From Kangiella koreensis DSM 16069 (lineage in GTDB: Bacteria; Pseudomonadota; Gammaproteobacteria; Enterobacterales; Kangiellaceae), in NCBI RefSeq assembly GCF_000024085.1, contig NC_013166.1, forward strand, positions 1,364,001-1,428,000: 64,000 nucleotides of DNA, in the 5' to 3' direction. The stretch's first letter is position 1, and each line of letters starts with the position of its first letter. Below are positions 54,409 to 61,662 of this stretch, piece by piece. The translations under genes and the position numbers were made by a program. The notes below the pieces were generated by a model. The model saw nothing but the letters and a program-made list of their open reading frames with translations. It was not told the DNA's origin and did not search any database.

Positions 54409-54726
54409 ATGAAGAAAAGTGTAAAAGTAGTAGCAATTTTTCCAGAGTTGTTATGGGTAAAGTTGGAAAAATTATTAGTTCAATTTCCTATCAAGGGACT
54501 AACCCTGATATCAGTTAGTGGGTTTGGTAGTTATCGAAATTATTTTCGTGAGGATATGCTCTCTAGAGGTTTGAAGCTAGAGATATATACAACCACAGAA
54601 TACGCCAAAATCTTAGTCCCAAAGTTGGAGTCATTTATCAATACTCATACTGATGCTTCAGAGCATGGTTTGGTTGCAGTGGAGCCTGTCAATCATATTA
54701 ATCTGGAGCTTAATGATGAGGTTTAA
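54409..54726 (+). CDS. PII-like small protein
   Basis: This 105-residue protein has the alternating pattern of the PII/CutA-like ferredoxin fold: VVAIFPELLWVKLEKLLVQF, LTLISVSGFGSYRNYF, LKLEIYTTTEYAKILVPKLE, HGLVAVEPVNHI. The middle segment resembles the T-loop side of P-II relatives found with RND metal-efflux genes. It lacks the adenylate-binding motifs of nitrogen PII. Its likely task is regulation of a transporter or metal binding; this is inferred. It may be under CopR box 3, about 550 bp upstream through the pseudogene. Confidence 0.68.
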   Translation: MKKSVKVVAIFPELLWVKLEKLLVQFPIKGLTLISVSGFGSYRNYFREDMLSRGLKLEIYTTTEYAKILVPKLESFINTHTDASEHGLVAVEPVNHINLELNDEV

Positions 54727-55091
54727 TGAGGAAGAGACTTTTTAATAATATATTGTGAATGAAGTATTTGAAATATAATAACGGCTATTCTGAAATAGCT
54801 CATTGAGCTTTCCAGACAAACAATAAACTAGCGGATGAAACTACATGCGTTATGCGTGTTTGATAAATTTGAGCCGAGATAAGTCTTTGTCGCAGTACGT
54901 CCGTAAACTAGGGGAGCTCGGTGAGATCGCTGGAAGTAAGTGAAATTTTTTATAGTAGCGAAAGGTATCGGCACTGACGTTAAACTGCTAAGTGACTTCA
55001 CCTATCTGATACATTCAAGAACTCCTCATATAAGAAAGAGTCTTTAGGTAGATATTAGCGGTTCTAAGGTTTATTTTTAGCATGAGTTCGT
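54727..55091. other. Intergenic region without recognisable content
   Basis: These 365 bp lie between the convergent PII-like and thioredoxin-like genes. No open frame with a ribosome site, repeat or clear terminator was seen. Confidence 0.5.
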
Positions 55092-55367
55092 TCATATCTC
55101 ATCCAAACGTTGTTGTACATGATTTCGAAGTTGCTCCATGGATGGCATTGCAGTAAAAACCAGTTTACCATCAATGGCGATAGCCGGTGTGATCAAGATT
55201 CCCAATGACACCGTATAATCCAATTCATCAAGCACATCGATTTCTCGATAATGAATGGCATCATATTCACCAAGCCCATCTACGATAGCCTGAACGCGCT
55301 GTTTAGCTGCGCTACAGCGATTAAAACTGGATGCTGAAAACAGTTCTATCGTGATTGATATGACCAT
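55092..55367 (-). CDS. Thioredoxin-like small protein of a mer-like operon
   Basis: This 91-residue cytosolic protein has the thioredoxin/glutaredoxin-like fold of small redox-active proteins: IELFSASSFNRCSAAKQRV, IHYREIDVLDEL, then the cis-Pro segment ILITPAIAIDGKLVFTAMPS. The active site reads NRCSAAK, so only the first cysteine of the usual CxxC is present. AAAGGAGG precedes the start. It is the last gene of the minus-strand operon that begins at 57123 and could reduce or traffic the metal moved by the MerT-like protein. Confidence 0.72.
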   Translation of the reverse strand: MVISITIELFSASSFNRCSAAKQRVQAIVDGLGEYDAIHYREIDVLDELDYTVSLGILITPAIAIDGKLVFTAMPSMEQLRNHVQQRLDEI

Positions 55368-55384
55368 AACCAGTGTTACCTCCT

Positions 55385-55531
55385 TTATTCGACTCGCTCT
55401 TTGTCAAAATAGACGTTTGATGTCCACTTAACAATCCCTTCGTACAGTGATGTAAGCCAGTGAAACCGTAAAGCTGGTATAAATTTTTCCTCTTTGTAAT
55501 CATCAGCACCTTTTAAAATGAGTTTTATCTT
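55385..55531 (-). pseudogene. N-terminal fragment of a class I methyltransferase
   Basis: The frame ending at 55385 reads KGADDYKEEKFIPALRFHWL, then TSLYEGIVKWTSNVYFDKE and a stop. ALRFHWLTxLY is the characteristic N-terminus of the class I methyltransferases whose middle and end are seen, decayed, at 18357-18883. The SAM-binding domain is missing. No ATG is present near the expected start, and the frame overlaps the end of the MerT-like gene. It appears to be a deletion remnant inside the operon. Confidence 0.62.
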
Positions 55532-55923
55532 TCTAACCAAATTTGTAGTGGTAACGCCAAAAATGCGGCCAAAAAGCCAGCACACCATAAAATGATGGAT
55601 AGCCAAAAAATTCGACGGTTCCACCGCTGACTTTTATTGCACAATACGCCAAGTTCCGGATCAGTCGAGCAATTGCGTCTAGGCCGATAAATCATCCAAG
55701 CAGAAAACGCCAGCAGTGCTCCGGATATAACAAAGACCCAAATTTTGTGTTCACTTAATGTCACCAAAAAAGGCATACTGCTGACTAAAGAAGCCACAGT
55801 AGCCCCCATGCCCAGAGTTACGAGAGCAATGGGTAGCGCACAGCAGACAAGAGTGCCCATGGTGCTAAATAATGCAAACCAAGTCAGCCTCGTTTCTTTG
55901 TTTTCGGTTGTATTCTTAGTCAT
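55525..55923 (-). CDS. MerT-like mercuric/metal transporter
   Basis: This 132-residue protein of the MerT type has three helices. The first has a vicinal pair Cys27-Cys28 (TLVCCALPIALVTLG), and the cytosolic loop has Cys85 and Cys95 (RNCSTDPELGVLC). It resembles the MerT at 6241 in plan but little in sequence. Without a nearby merA it might import or move another soft metal, or feed mercury to the other operon. It lies between the HMA protein and the methyltransferase fragment. Confidence 0.8.
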   Translation of the reverse strand: MTKNTTENKETRLTWFALFSTMGTLVCCALPIALVTLGMGATVASLVSSMPFLVTLSEHKIWVFVISGALLAFSAWMIYRPRRNCSTDPELGVLCNKSQRWNRRIFWLSIILWCAGFLAAFLALPLQIWLER

Positions 55924-55981
55924 CGAGTCATCCTATACTTCACTTTTGTTAAGCTGTGAATCTTTCTTGCCGTAGAAACGA

Positions 55982-56281
55982 TTATTGATTATTGATTAAT
56001 TCAACCTTTTCTATTTTACGGAAGGTAAATCCTGCATCGTTAAACAGCGTTTTTAACTGTGAGTCTTTTAATACCAGTGTTTCATTCCCAACCACTATCA
56101 CTAGGCCTTTTTTTAAGTCAATATCTACGTGGGTTACACCGTCAATTTTCATCAGTTTTTTCTCAATACCATACGCGCAATAGGGGCACGCTAATCCATC
56201 TACTCTTATTTGATAGTGTTTGGAGGCAGAAAAAGCGGACGCACTCCATACCAGCGCAGAAAATACCACCAGAAAACTCAT
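55982..56281 (-). CDS. Periplasmic HMA-domain (MerP-like) protein
   Basis: This 99-residue exported protein has a signal peptide (LVVFSALVWSASAFSA) and one HMA domain with GLACPYCAYGIEKKL, in which the two cysteines bind metal, and GVTHVDIDLKKGLVIV. The CPYC form differs from the CVTC of the MerP at 5931. It should pass metal to the MerT-like protein encoded 58 bp downstream. Confidence 0.85.
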   Translation of the reverse strand: MSFLVVFSALVWSASAFSASKHYQIRVDGLACPYCAYGIEKKLMKIDGVTHVDIDLKKGLVIVVGNETLVLKDSQLKTLFNDAGFTFRKIEKVELINNQ

Positions 56282-56328
56282 TAATGCCTTTAATAGATTA
56301 CTAATAAGTCACTACACCTCTTGTTAAT

Positions 56329-57123
56329 TTATAGATGCCACTCAAATTCCTGACGCGCCCGATAATCTGCGCGGGGCTGATCACCGTTAAGATTTGATAG
56401 CACAGGGAGCTGAATCCCTGCTTTAACGGCAAAATTTCTGTACGTCAACATGATCCCAGGAGAAACGAACCACTGATTGCCACCAGTATTGTTAAGATCA
56501 AGACCGTTGAAGGCGTTGCGCTTTATAAACTCACCATTCAGTTCAAGCAACCATACAGTATCAGCTTCTCGATAATCGTTTAGTTGAGAGCGATATCCGC
56601 CAGCAAGATCGACAAACAACCGATCACCTCGTTGTAGTTGGTCATTGTTTTGATTAAATCGATACCATGTCAGACTTTCATAGCCGTAGGTAAAGCCCAA
56701 CACTGGGTCCACTGTATCGGTTGTTAATGCATCATTAGATGAATCCAGTTTTACTTTTACTAAAACCGCTGCCGATTCCTGAACACCAGGAGTATCTTCA
56801 CGCCAAAAGCGATACTTTGTTGATAAAAGAATATCACCAACACCGCTCTGGGAACCAAATTCATCTTTAATGATCTGATAGGGCTGTTCAATTCCGATCA
56901 CCCAATCACCAGTTATTCCATACTTTAGTGCAATGGCTTGCTCGCTATCGGATTCATCTCCTTGCTCGGAACGGACAAATTCAGTGTGGATTTCAAATCC
57001 ATCCTTAAACAGAACATGAGGGCCAGGGCTAAAGATCGGATCATGTGCGAATAAGCTAACAGGCAAGAAAAGCCAACAACCCATCGCCGTGATGGTTTGT
57101 TTTAATGATTGCTTGTAAAGCAT
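56329..57123 (-). CDS. Outer-membrane beta-barrel protein with signal peptide
   Basis: This 264-residue protein has a signal peptide (AMGCWLFLPVSLFA), then HDPIFSPGPHVLFKDGFEIH and a repeating beta-strand pattern (GVGDILLSTKYRFWRED, DRLFVDLAGGYRSQL) ending in the aromatic-terminated EFEWHL. It resembles barrel proteins of the transporter/Phenol_MetA_deg group found with metal-resistance genes. It is the first gene of the minus-strand operon and lies directly behind a MerR-type promoter. Confidence 0.75.
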   Translation of the reverse strand: MLYKQSLKQTITAMGCWLFLPVSLFAHDPIFSPGPHVLFKDGFEIHTEFVRSEQGDESDSEQAIALKYGITGDWVIGIEQPYQIIKDEFGSQSGVGDILLSTKYRFWREDTPGVQESAAVLVKVKLDSSNDALTTDTVDPVLGFTYGYESLTWYRFNQNNDQLQRGDRLFVDLAGGYRSQLNDYREADTVWLLELNGEFIKRNAFNGLDLNNTGGNQWFVSPGIMLTYRNFAVKAGIQLPVLSNLNGDQPRADYRARQEFEWHL

Positions 57124-57155
57124 TTTTTTCCCTGTCTAAGTCATAAATAAGTTAA

Positions 57156-57186
57156 ACGATAACGTATGGAGTTAACTCCATGTCAA
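57156..57186 (-). promoter_or_regulatory. MerR-type promoter with perfect 16-bp palindrome
   Basis: On the minus strand TTGACA (57186-57181) and TATCGT (57161-57156) are 19 bp apart. The palindrome ATGGAGTTAACTCCAT (57166-57181) overlaps the spacer. The overlong spacer and dyad mark a MerR-family promoter, but no MerR-type gene is adjacent. Confidence 0.75.
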
Positions 57187-57427
57187 TCCTTATTTTAACT
57201 TATCCTTATGAGAAATGATCGTTAAATGACTTAAAATGAGGTTGCAGATAGTGCGCTTTAAGGATGTTTCAAAAGTAAAGGTGCGCTATAACCACCGTTA
57301 TTAGAGGGCTACAGACATAGCCCCAGAACCCCAAACAACTTAGTATTGTACTAACATTGGAGGCACAGAATTCTAAGCGCTGATGAGGGCGGGGCGGCTA
57401 TTTGCACTTAGCGGGGTCAATATAAAG

Positions 57428-57455
57428 TCCGTAAAATGGTATTTTTACGGATTTT
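57428..57455. terminator. Probable terminator after the small orphan gene
   Basis: TCCGTAAAA and TTTTACGGA form a nine-base stem with a six-base loop (57428-57451) followed by TTTT on the plus strand and CTTTAT on the minus strand. It lies 22 bp after the stop of the minus-strand gene at 57473. The 57124-57472 interval holds this, the MerR-type promoter and nothing else recognisable. Confidence 0.6.
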
Positions 57456-57472
57456 CTGTCTGAGGGGGCCGT

Positions 57473-57724
57473 TTAAGCTATTTCATACAGGGTGCATTCA
57501 CACCCATTTTCTACAGCGTATACATCCTTAATCTTACGAAGTAAATTCTGATTAAAGTAATACTCGGCTGACTTCAAGACTTCCTGGTTCTTGATTTCAT
57601 GAAATACATATCTACCCATACCATCATAACCGTACCAACCCCAGCAATTATCATAGTTGTTATATGCAAGTGTTAATTTTGGAGATTGGCCTTCAATTAT
57701 CTCGATAAATAAGTCATGATTCAT
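57473..57724 (-). CDS. Small hypothetical protein
   Basis: This 83-residue acidic, aromatic-rich protein (LAYNNYDNCWGWYGYDGMGR, VENGCECTLYEIA) has no signal peptide or membrane helix. I do not recognise its family. It stands divergent from the rep-like gene and is followed by a terminator-like hairpin. It may belong to the plasmid-derived segment. Confidence 0.5.
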   Translation of the reverse strand: MNHDLFIEIIEGQSPKLTLAYNNYDNCWGWYGYDGMGRYVFHEIKNQEVLKSAEYYFNQNLLRKIKDVYAVENGCECTLYEIA

Positions 57725-57847
57725 GATACGAAGCTACTTGATTGATGTACCATATGTCCGTATTACACATCCTTTATTCGAGTAAGACAAGGCTTCTTTA
57801 AACCTGTGCCTTTGTTATCGCAGTATATAAGAAGGATTTTAATTATT

Positions 57848-58537
57848 ATGGAAAAATACGTGATCCATATTGATGATGTGATAAGTGAATTCAGTCCAGT
57901 TCTTAGACTTTGGCTAAACAATGGATTAAGTAAATACAGTTACAGACTAGCTGCGTTTGTAATTCTACAAATTGCAGAAAATTCTATTGATAATTTTCCC
58001 ATAACTATAGCACCAATGGAATTTAATACTGAATATTACAAAAACGACCTAGTTAACATTTCCAGCAGAGTTAACGTTGGTATCGACGAAATAAAAGCAT
58101 TCTATTGTAGCAGTGAAAGTTGTTATATAGATTTTGACATAAAAAAAGTGGGGCGGACAAAAACTATTCTTGTTAACTCATATTCCAACCAATACTCTGA
58201 AATATCGCTGGATAATAAATCAATACTAAAAAATATTCTGGGACTAAAAAGCCTCTATGCAACAAGATTGTATCTACTCATCAATCATATCTTGGAGTGT
58301 AGTGAAAAACAGTTAGGCTTTTACTCGTTTCATATGGATGAAATTCTGAGCTATTTAGCTCAAAGCAACCAATCTAAATATCAGAATAGATTTACTGATA
58401 TATGCAGAAGGCTTCTGGATCCATCAATCGAGCAAATTAACGAGGTCACCAATATTCAATTAACCCTAGATCAAATGCATGGCGATTTCTGTCGAGAAAA
58501 AAAGGGGATGATAGGTCTATTCGCTTATAAAACCTAA
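57848..58537 (+). CDS. Rep_3-superfamily plasmid replication initiator
   Basis: This 229-residue protein shows the pattern of iteron-binding initiators. The clearest part is the C-terminal winged helix: GLKSLYATRLYLLINHILEC, then FHMDEILSYLAQSNQ, YQNRFTDICRRLLDPSIEQI and NEVTNIQLTLDQ. The N-terminal domain (YSYRLAAFVILQIAENSID) fits the first winged helix. It would open a plasmid origin by binding direct repeats, and two such repeats lie 56 bp downstream. The start at 57848 is used because AAGGA stands before it and the earlier ATG adds an unlikely stretch. Its presence in a chromosomal setting suggests an integrated plasmid. Confidence 0.75.
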   Translation: MEKYVIHIDDVISEFSPVLRLWLNNGLSKYSYRLAAFVILQIAENSIDNFPITIAPMEFNTEYYKNDLVNISSRVNVGIDEIKAFYCSSESCYIDFDIKKVGRTKTILVNSYSNQYSEISLDNKSILKNILGLKSLYATRLYLLINHILECSEKQLGFYSFHMDEILSYLAQSNQSKYQNRFTDICRRLLDPSIEQINEVTNIQLTLDQMHGDFCREKKGMIGLFAYKT

Positions 58538-59194
58538 TCAATATATCGAGCACTATAACTCATTGATTTTTTTGTATACTTTTTTTACAAAGGTTTGTGT
58601 CATTTTATAAACGTTTATGTCATAAAATTACAAACCTATATGTTCACGAGGGGATATATATATAGGGCAATCTAATTACAAATACTCAATTTAACATAAT
58701 ATAAGTTATGCGAATATATAGGTATGGTTAGTCTATACATTGATAAGCGGGAATTGAAGTGCGCTTGCGTTGGCGGTTCCAGCAATGTTCCACTTGGATT
58801 CATATCATTGACCGAAAACTTAATCATGATCGGCATGGGAATCTGGGTAGGTTTAAGTGCTCTGGGAGTTGCTTTGAGTTAGTAGCTATAACAGAAATGT
58901 CAATTATCGACTGCGTAAACAATTGCAGAAACATGGTTGGCATTTGTTCTTTTACAAAGCAAAAGTATCAAATTAATTTAACCTGACCCCATTATTTCAG
59001 TAAAGCTAACTCAAAACTCGCAAAGATTCCTGAGCATTCATCTGGGCTACTCGCGCATTCCGAGAAATCATAAAGTGCATAAGCAACGCCACCAAGGCAA
59101 CGGATGCCACTACGGTCATGGCTACTGGTGCAGCTCCAACGGTAAAAAAATCAGCGTTTGATGCAAAAACTTAAATGAACCCTTTACATGAAAT
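58538..59194. other. Low-coding region downstream of rep
   Basis: This 657-bp AT-rich stretch contains the iteron-like repeats (58593-58623) and no convincing gene. A GTG-started 75-codon plus-strand frame (58759-58986) has no family resemblance or ribosome site. A 37-codon minus-strand frame (59006-59119, with VVASVALVALLMHFMISRN) looks like a membrane-protein fragment and could be debris. Confidence 0.45.
58593..58623 (+). repeat. Iteron-like direct repeats beside rep
   Basis: GTTTGTGTCAT (58593-58603) and GTTTATGTCAT (58613-58623) are 20 bp apart, about two helical turns, with AT-rich surroundings. A partial inverted copy (ATTACAAACC) follows. This is the arrangement of iterons bound by Rep_3 initiators, though only two copies are visible. 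Confidence 0.45.
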
Positions 59195-59698
59195 TCAAGA
59201 AGCTAAGTAAATCATAGAAATAATTAGCCCAATAAATCCAATCAATATTGTAAAACTTCTCCACTTTGCATAACCTTCAACCCTGTCATGCAGTTTCATA
59301 TAATCTTTTTGATGCGTTTTTTCACCTTCTCCTAACTCGCTAATAATATAGTTCGCTTCCTCTCTATTAATTGGCAAATCCATCCAAATCATACTTGATG
59401 CCCCATCTCTAAATTGTTGAATAATTCCCTCTTTATTATCCTTGCTTTCCAAAAAACAATAGTTCTTCCAATAGAGTTTTGCATTTCCCAATAGCTTAAG
59501 AAACCCTAAAATAAGCCCGGCAAGTACAAGGCCTGTCGAAAGCTCAAATATAAACTCTCCAGCTTTACTATAATTTTCGCTTGAATAGCTGTTGCTAATA
59601 TACCCTAAAATCCCAGCACTTATCGCTACTACCCATCTGTCTGTTTTTTCTACACTGTCTCTGTAAGCACTTGCTAAACTAGCTTTTATTTCTTTCAT
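59195..59698 (-). CDS. Hypothetical three-helix membrane protein
   Basis: This 167-residue protein starts at ATG 59698, preceded by AAGGA; an earlier in-frame ATG (59740) has no such site. Helices are predicted at WVVAISAGILGYISNS, LSTGLVLAGLILGFLKLLG and the C-terminal FTILIGFIGLIISMIYLAS, with a charged cytosolic loop of about 80 residues between the second and third. No family is recognised. The layout is reminiscent of small membrane effectors in phage-defence or toxin systems, but nothing proves that. Confidence 0.6.
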   Translation of the reverse strand: MKEIKASLASAYRDSVEKTDRWVVAISAGILGYISNSYSSENYSKAGEFIFELSTGLVLAGLILGFLKLLGNAKLYWKNYCFLESKDNKEGIIQQFRDGASSMIWMDLPINREEANYIISELGEGEKTHQKDYMKLHDRVEGYAKWRSFTILIGFIGLIISMIYLAS

Positions 59699-59786
59699 TT
59701 TCTTATCCTTAAATATACTTGTGTAAAGGCCTAGTCCCATACCTATACACTTTACTCGATCCTCTTAAATACAATCAAATCTACAT

Positions 59787-59808
59787 AAAAAAGCCGTCTT
59801 TCGACGGC
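59787..59808 (-). terminator. Rho-independent terminator on the minus strand
   Basis: GCCGTC-GAAA-GACGGC followed by TTTTTT on the minus strand (59808 to 59787). It ends the transcript of the gene at 59873-60253. Confidence 0.88.
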
Positions 59809-59872
59809 CATCAGTTATGAGCTAGTAAGCGAATAAAGACCAGGGCGAAGCCCTACTCATGCTAAACATCTT

Positions 59873-60253
59873 TTAGCCAATATCTTTAAACTTTTCAGCT
59901 AGTCTTATAATCTTTCCTTTTATTGCAAACGCTTTTCGATTACTAGATTCAAAAAGTTTATCCAGTTCTTCTAATTTCTCATCTTTGTTATCTATTTCAG
60001 CTACGCCGTAGCTCATAAGTTCAATATCATGTATTTTTAAATTAATCTTCCTCAGTTCATCTAATTCATCTCTTAATTCATGAAAGTATAACTCAATCAT
60101 CATTTTAAGCTTTCTTTCGCAATCATCATTGATCTCTATTCCAAATATGTCCTCAAAATACCACATTGCTTTGCAGATTTTCTTTAATATCCGTTTATCA
60201 ACAAATGCACCCAGATGCTGGCTGCGTAGCCTAGTGCGATGACTGGTGTCCAT
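59873..60253 (-). CDS. Hypothetical coiled-coil protein
   Basis: This is a frame of up to 126 residues. From about residue 30 it is charged and helical (YFEDIFGIEINDDCERKLKM, FHELRDELDELRKINLKIHD, KLEELDKLFESSNRKAFAIK), probably a coiled coil. The first 25 residues are read from DNA that in another frame encodes the end of a transporter (60184-60267). The real start may therefore be ATG 60166, although neither ATG has a clear ribosome site. No family is recognised. It is followed by a good terminator. Confidence 0.5.
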   Translation of the reverse strand: MDTSHRTRLRSQHLGAFVDKRILKKICKAMWYFEDIFGIEINDDCERKLKMMIELYFHELRDELDELRKINLKIHDIELMSYGVAEIDNKDEKLEELDKLFESSNRKAFAIKGKIIRLAEKFKDIG

Positions 60254-60267
60254 TTGAGGTGCGTCAT
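60184..60267 (-). pseudogene. 3' end of a membrane-transporter gene (junction remnant)
   Basis: A minus-strand frame reads MTHLKWTPVIALGY and ASIWVHLLINGY before TAA at 60186-60184. This looks like the last transmembrane helix and C-terminus of a secondary transporter (NhaD-like antiporters end similarly, but I am not certain). There is no upstream coding part, as the frame is closed 27 bases before. It probably marks where a chromosomal gene was cut when the segment to its left was inserted or rearranged, 160 bp before moaC. Confidence 0.4.
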
Positions 60268-60425
60268 GAAGATGTTAGTGGCTTGTTCCTAGCTAAGGCT
60301 GGAAAGGCTTCCATATCTACTGTTATTCGCTGCTCTAACGAGTTAGCAAACACTTGATCTAGATTAAGTTCCTGGCTTTTTATTACTGTATTATTGTGAA
60401 ATCGAACCTCTATGTGAACTAGATT

Positions 60426-60914
60426 ATGCTGACACACCTGGATGATAAAGGGCATGCCCATATGGTTGATGTTACAGACAAAAACAACAGCTCACGCGTT
60501 GCTGTGGCTGAGTCTGTGGTGAGTTTTAACGCTGATACCTATCGGTTGTTGCTGGATGATGCTTTGCCGAAGGGCGATGTGTTCGCTACGGCGAGGATTG
60601 CGGGGATTCAGGCTGCTAAGAAATGCAGCGATTTGATTCCTTTATGTCATCCTTTGATGCTAACGTCGGTTAAAATTGCTTTTGCTTTCAACGATGAGAA
60701 TCATCAGGTGACGATTGAGGCGATGTGCAAGGTGTCTGGCCAGACGGGAGTTGAGATGGAGGCGTTAACTGCGGCCTCGGTTGCTGCTTTAACACTGTAC
60801 GATATGTGTAAAGCGGTAGATAAAGGAATTGTTATTGGCCCTACTCGTCTGCTGGAAAAATCAGGCGGTAAGTCAGGCCATTGGGTCGCGGACCAATCTG
60901 AATCGGGTGAGTGA
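60426..60914 (+). CDS. moaC: Cyclic pyranopterin monophosphate synthase MoaC
   Basis: This 162-residue enzyme acts in molybdenum-cofactor synthesis and makes cyclic pyranopterin monophosphate from the MoaA product. It has the N-terminal [10 protein letters not shown], the active-site stretch [18 protein letters not shown] and [20 protein letters not shown]. The start ATG 60426 lies at the edge of the inserted DNA, and no moaA or moaB stands upstream as often found. The 158-bp region before it must now supply the promoter. Its stop overlaps the region before moaD. Confidence 0.95.
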   Translation: MLTHLDDKGHAHMVDVTDKNNSSRVAVAESVVSFNADTYRLLLDDALPKGDVFATARIAGIQAAKKCSDLIPLCHPLMLTSVKIAFAFNDENHQVTIEAMCKVSGQTGVEMEALTAASVAALTLYDMCKAVDKGIVIGPTRLLEKSGGKSGHWVADQSESGE

Positions 60915-60919
60915 TTATT

Positions 60920-61165
60920 ATGATTAATGTTTTATTCTTTGCTAAATATCGCGAGCAGCTAAACATGGATTCCCTGCAGCTTGATGCTGATTTCAGCTCG
61001 GTGCAGTCAGTTATTGAAGCCTTGAAAAATAAAGGCGACACCTGGCATCAGGTGTTTACCCAGTCCGGCTTAATGATTGCCGTAAACCAGCAGATGGCTA
61101 AACTGAACAGTCCTCTGAAAGATGGTGATGAAGTGGCCTTTTTCCCTCCTGTTACGGGTGGTTAA
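60920..61165 (+). CDS. moaD: Molybdopterin synthase small subunit MoaD
   Basis: This 81-residue ubiquitin-like sulfur carrier ends in the Gly-Gly tail (PPVTGG) that carries the thiocarboxylate sulfur. It has INVLFFAKYREQL at the start and LKDGDEVAFFPPV before the tail. ATG 60920 is preferred over the in-frame GTG at 60911, which overlaps moaC. It is followed by moaE after 2 bp. Confidence 0.95.
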   Translation: MINVLFFAKYREQLNMDSLQLDADFSSVQSVIEALKNKGDTWHQVFTQSGLMIAVNQQMAKLNSPLKDGDEVAFFPPVTGG

Positions 61166-61167
61166 CC

Positions 61168-61662
61168 ATGTTAGTTAAAGTACAGCATGAAGACTTTGAT
61201 CTGGCGTTGGTGCGCGACTATTTTAAGCAGTACGGAGCGGAAGTTGGCGCTGTGGTTACCTTCACCGGTTTGGTCAGAGATTTTCAGCATCAGCCTGGTG
61301 ATAAGGAGCGCGTAGAAGCGTTAACCTTGGAGCATTATCCGGGGATGACCGAGTCGGTTTTAACCCAGCTGGCTGAAGACGCCAAGTCGCGATGGAATCT
61401 TACCGGAGTGGTTATTATTCACCGGGTTGGCACTTTGCATCCTGGAGATAACATTGTTTTAGTGGCTACCGCGAGCGCGCATCGACAAGATGCATTTAAC
61501 AGCTGTCAGTACATTATGGATACGCTAAAAACTACGGCGCCTTTCTGGAAAAAAGAAGAAACCGATCATGGTGCTCGATGGGTTGAGGCTAAACAAAGTG
61601 ATCACGGTGAAATGGATAAGTGGCAGGCTAGCGCGGCTCCAGAAGATCAGAAGGCGAATTAA
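61168..61662 (+). CDS. moaE: Molybdopterin synthase catalytic subunit MoaE
   Basis: This 164-residue catalytic subunit adds the dithiolene sulfurs to cyclic pyranopterin with MoaD. Landmarks are GAVVTFTGLVRDF, EHYPGMTE, HRVGTLHPGDNIVLVATAS, HRQDAF and FWKKEE (with the catalytic Lys). Its end overlaps the convergent mobA gene by 35 bp. Confidence 0.96.
   Translation: MLVKVQHEDFDLALVRDYFKQYGAEVGAVVTFTGLVRDFQHQPGDKERVEALTLEHYPGMTESVLTQLAEDAKSRWNLTGVVIIHRVGTLHPGDNIVLVATASAHRQDAFNSCQYIMDTLKTTAPFWKKEETDHGARWVEAKQSDHGEMDKWQASAAPEDQKAN

Noticed and set aside
58759..58986. 75-codon plus-strand frame after rep
   Set aside because: GTG start without ribosome site, cysteine and arginine-rich composition of non-coding DNA, no recognisable motif.
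60268..60425. Moco riboswitch before moaC
   Set aside because: No conserved multi-stem leader could be recognised. The region seems to be junction DNA.
60264..60461. Minus-strand frame of 65 codons overlapping the moaC start
   Set aside because: No ribosome site, no family resemblance, and it overlaps moaC on the other strand. Its end also overlaps the transporter fragment.
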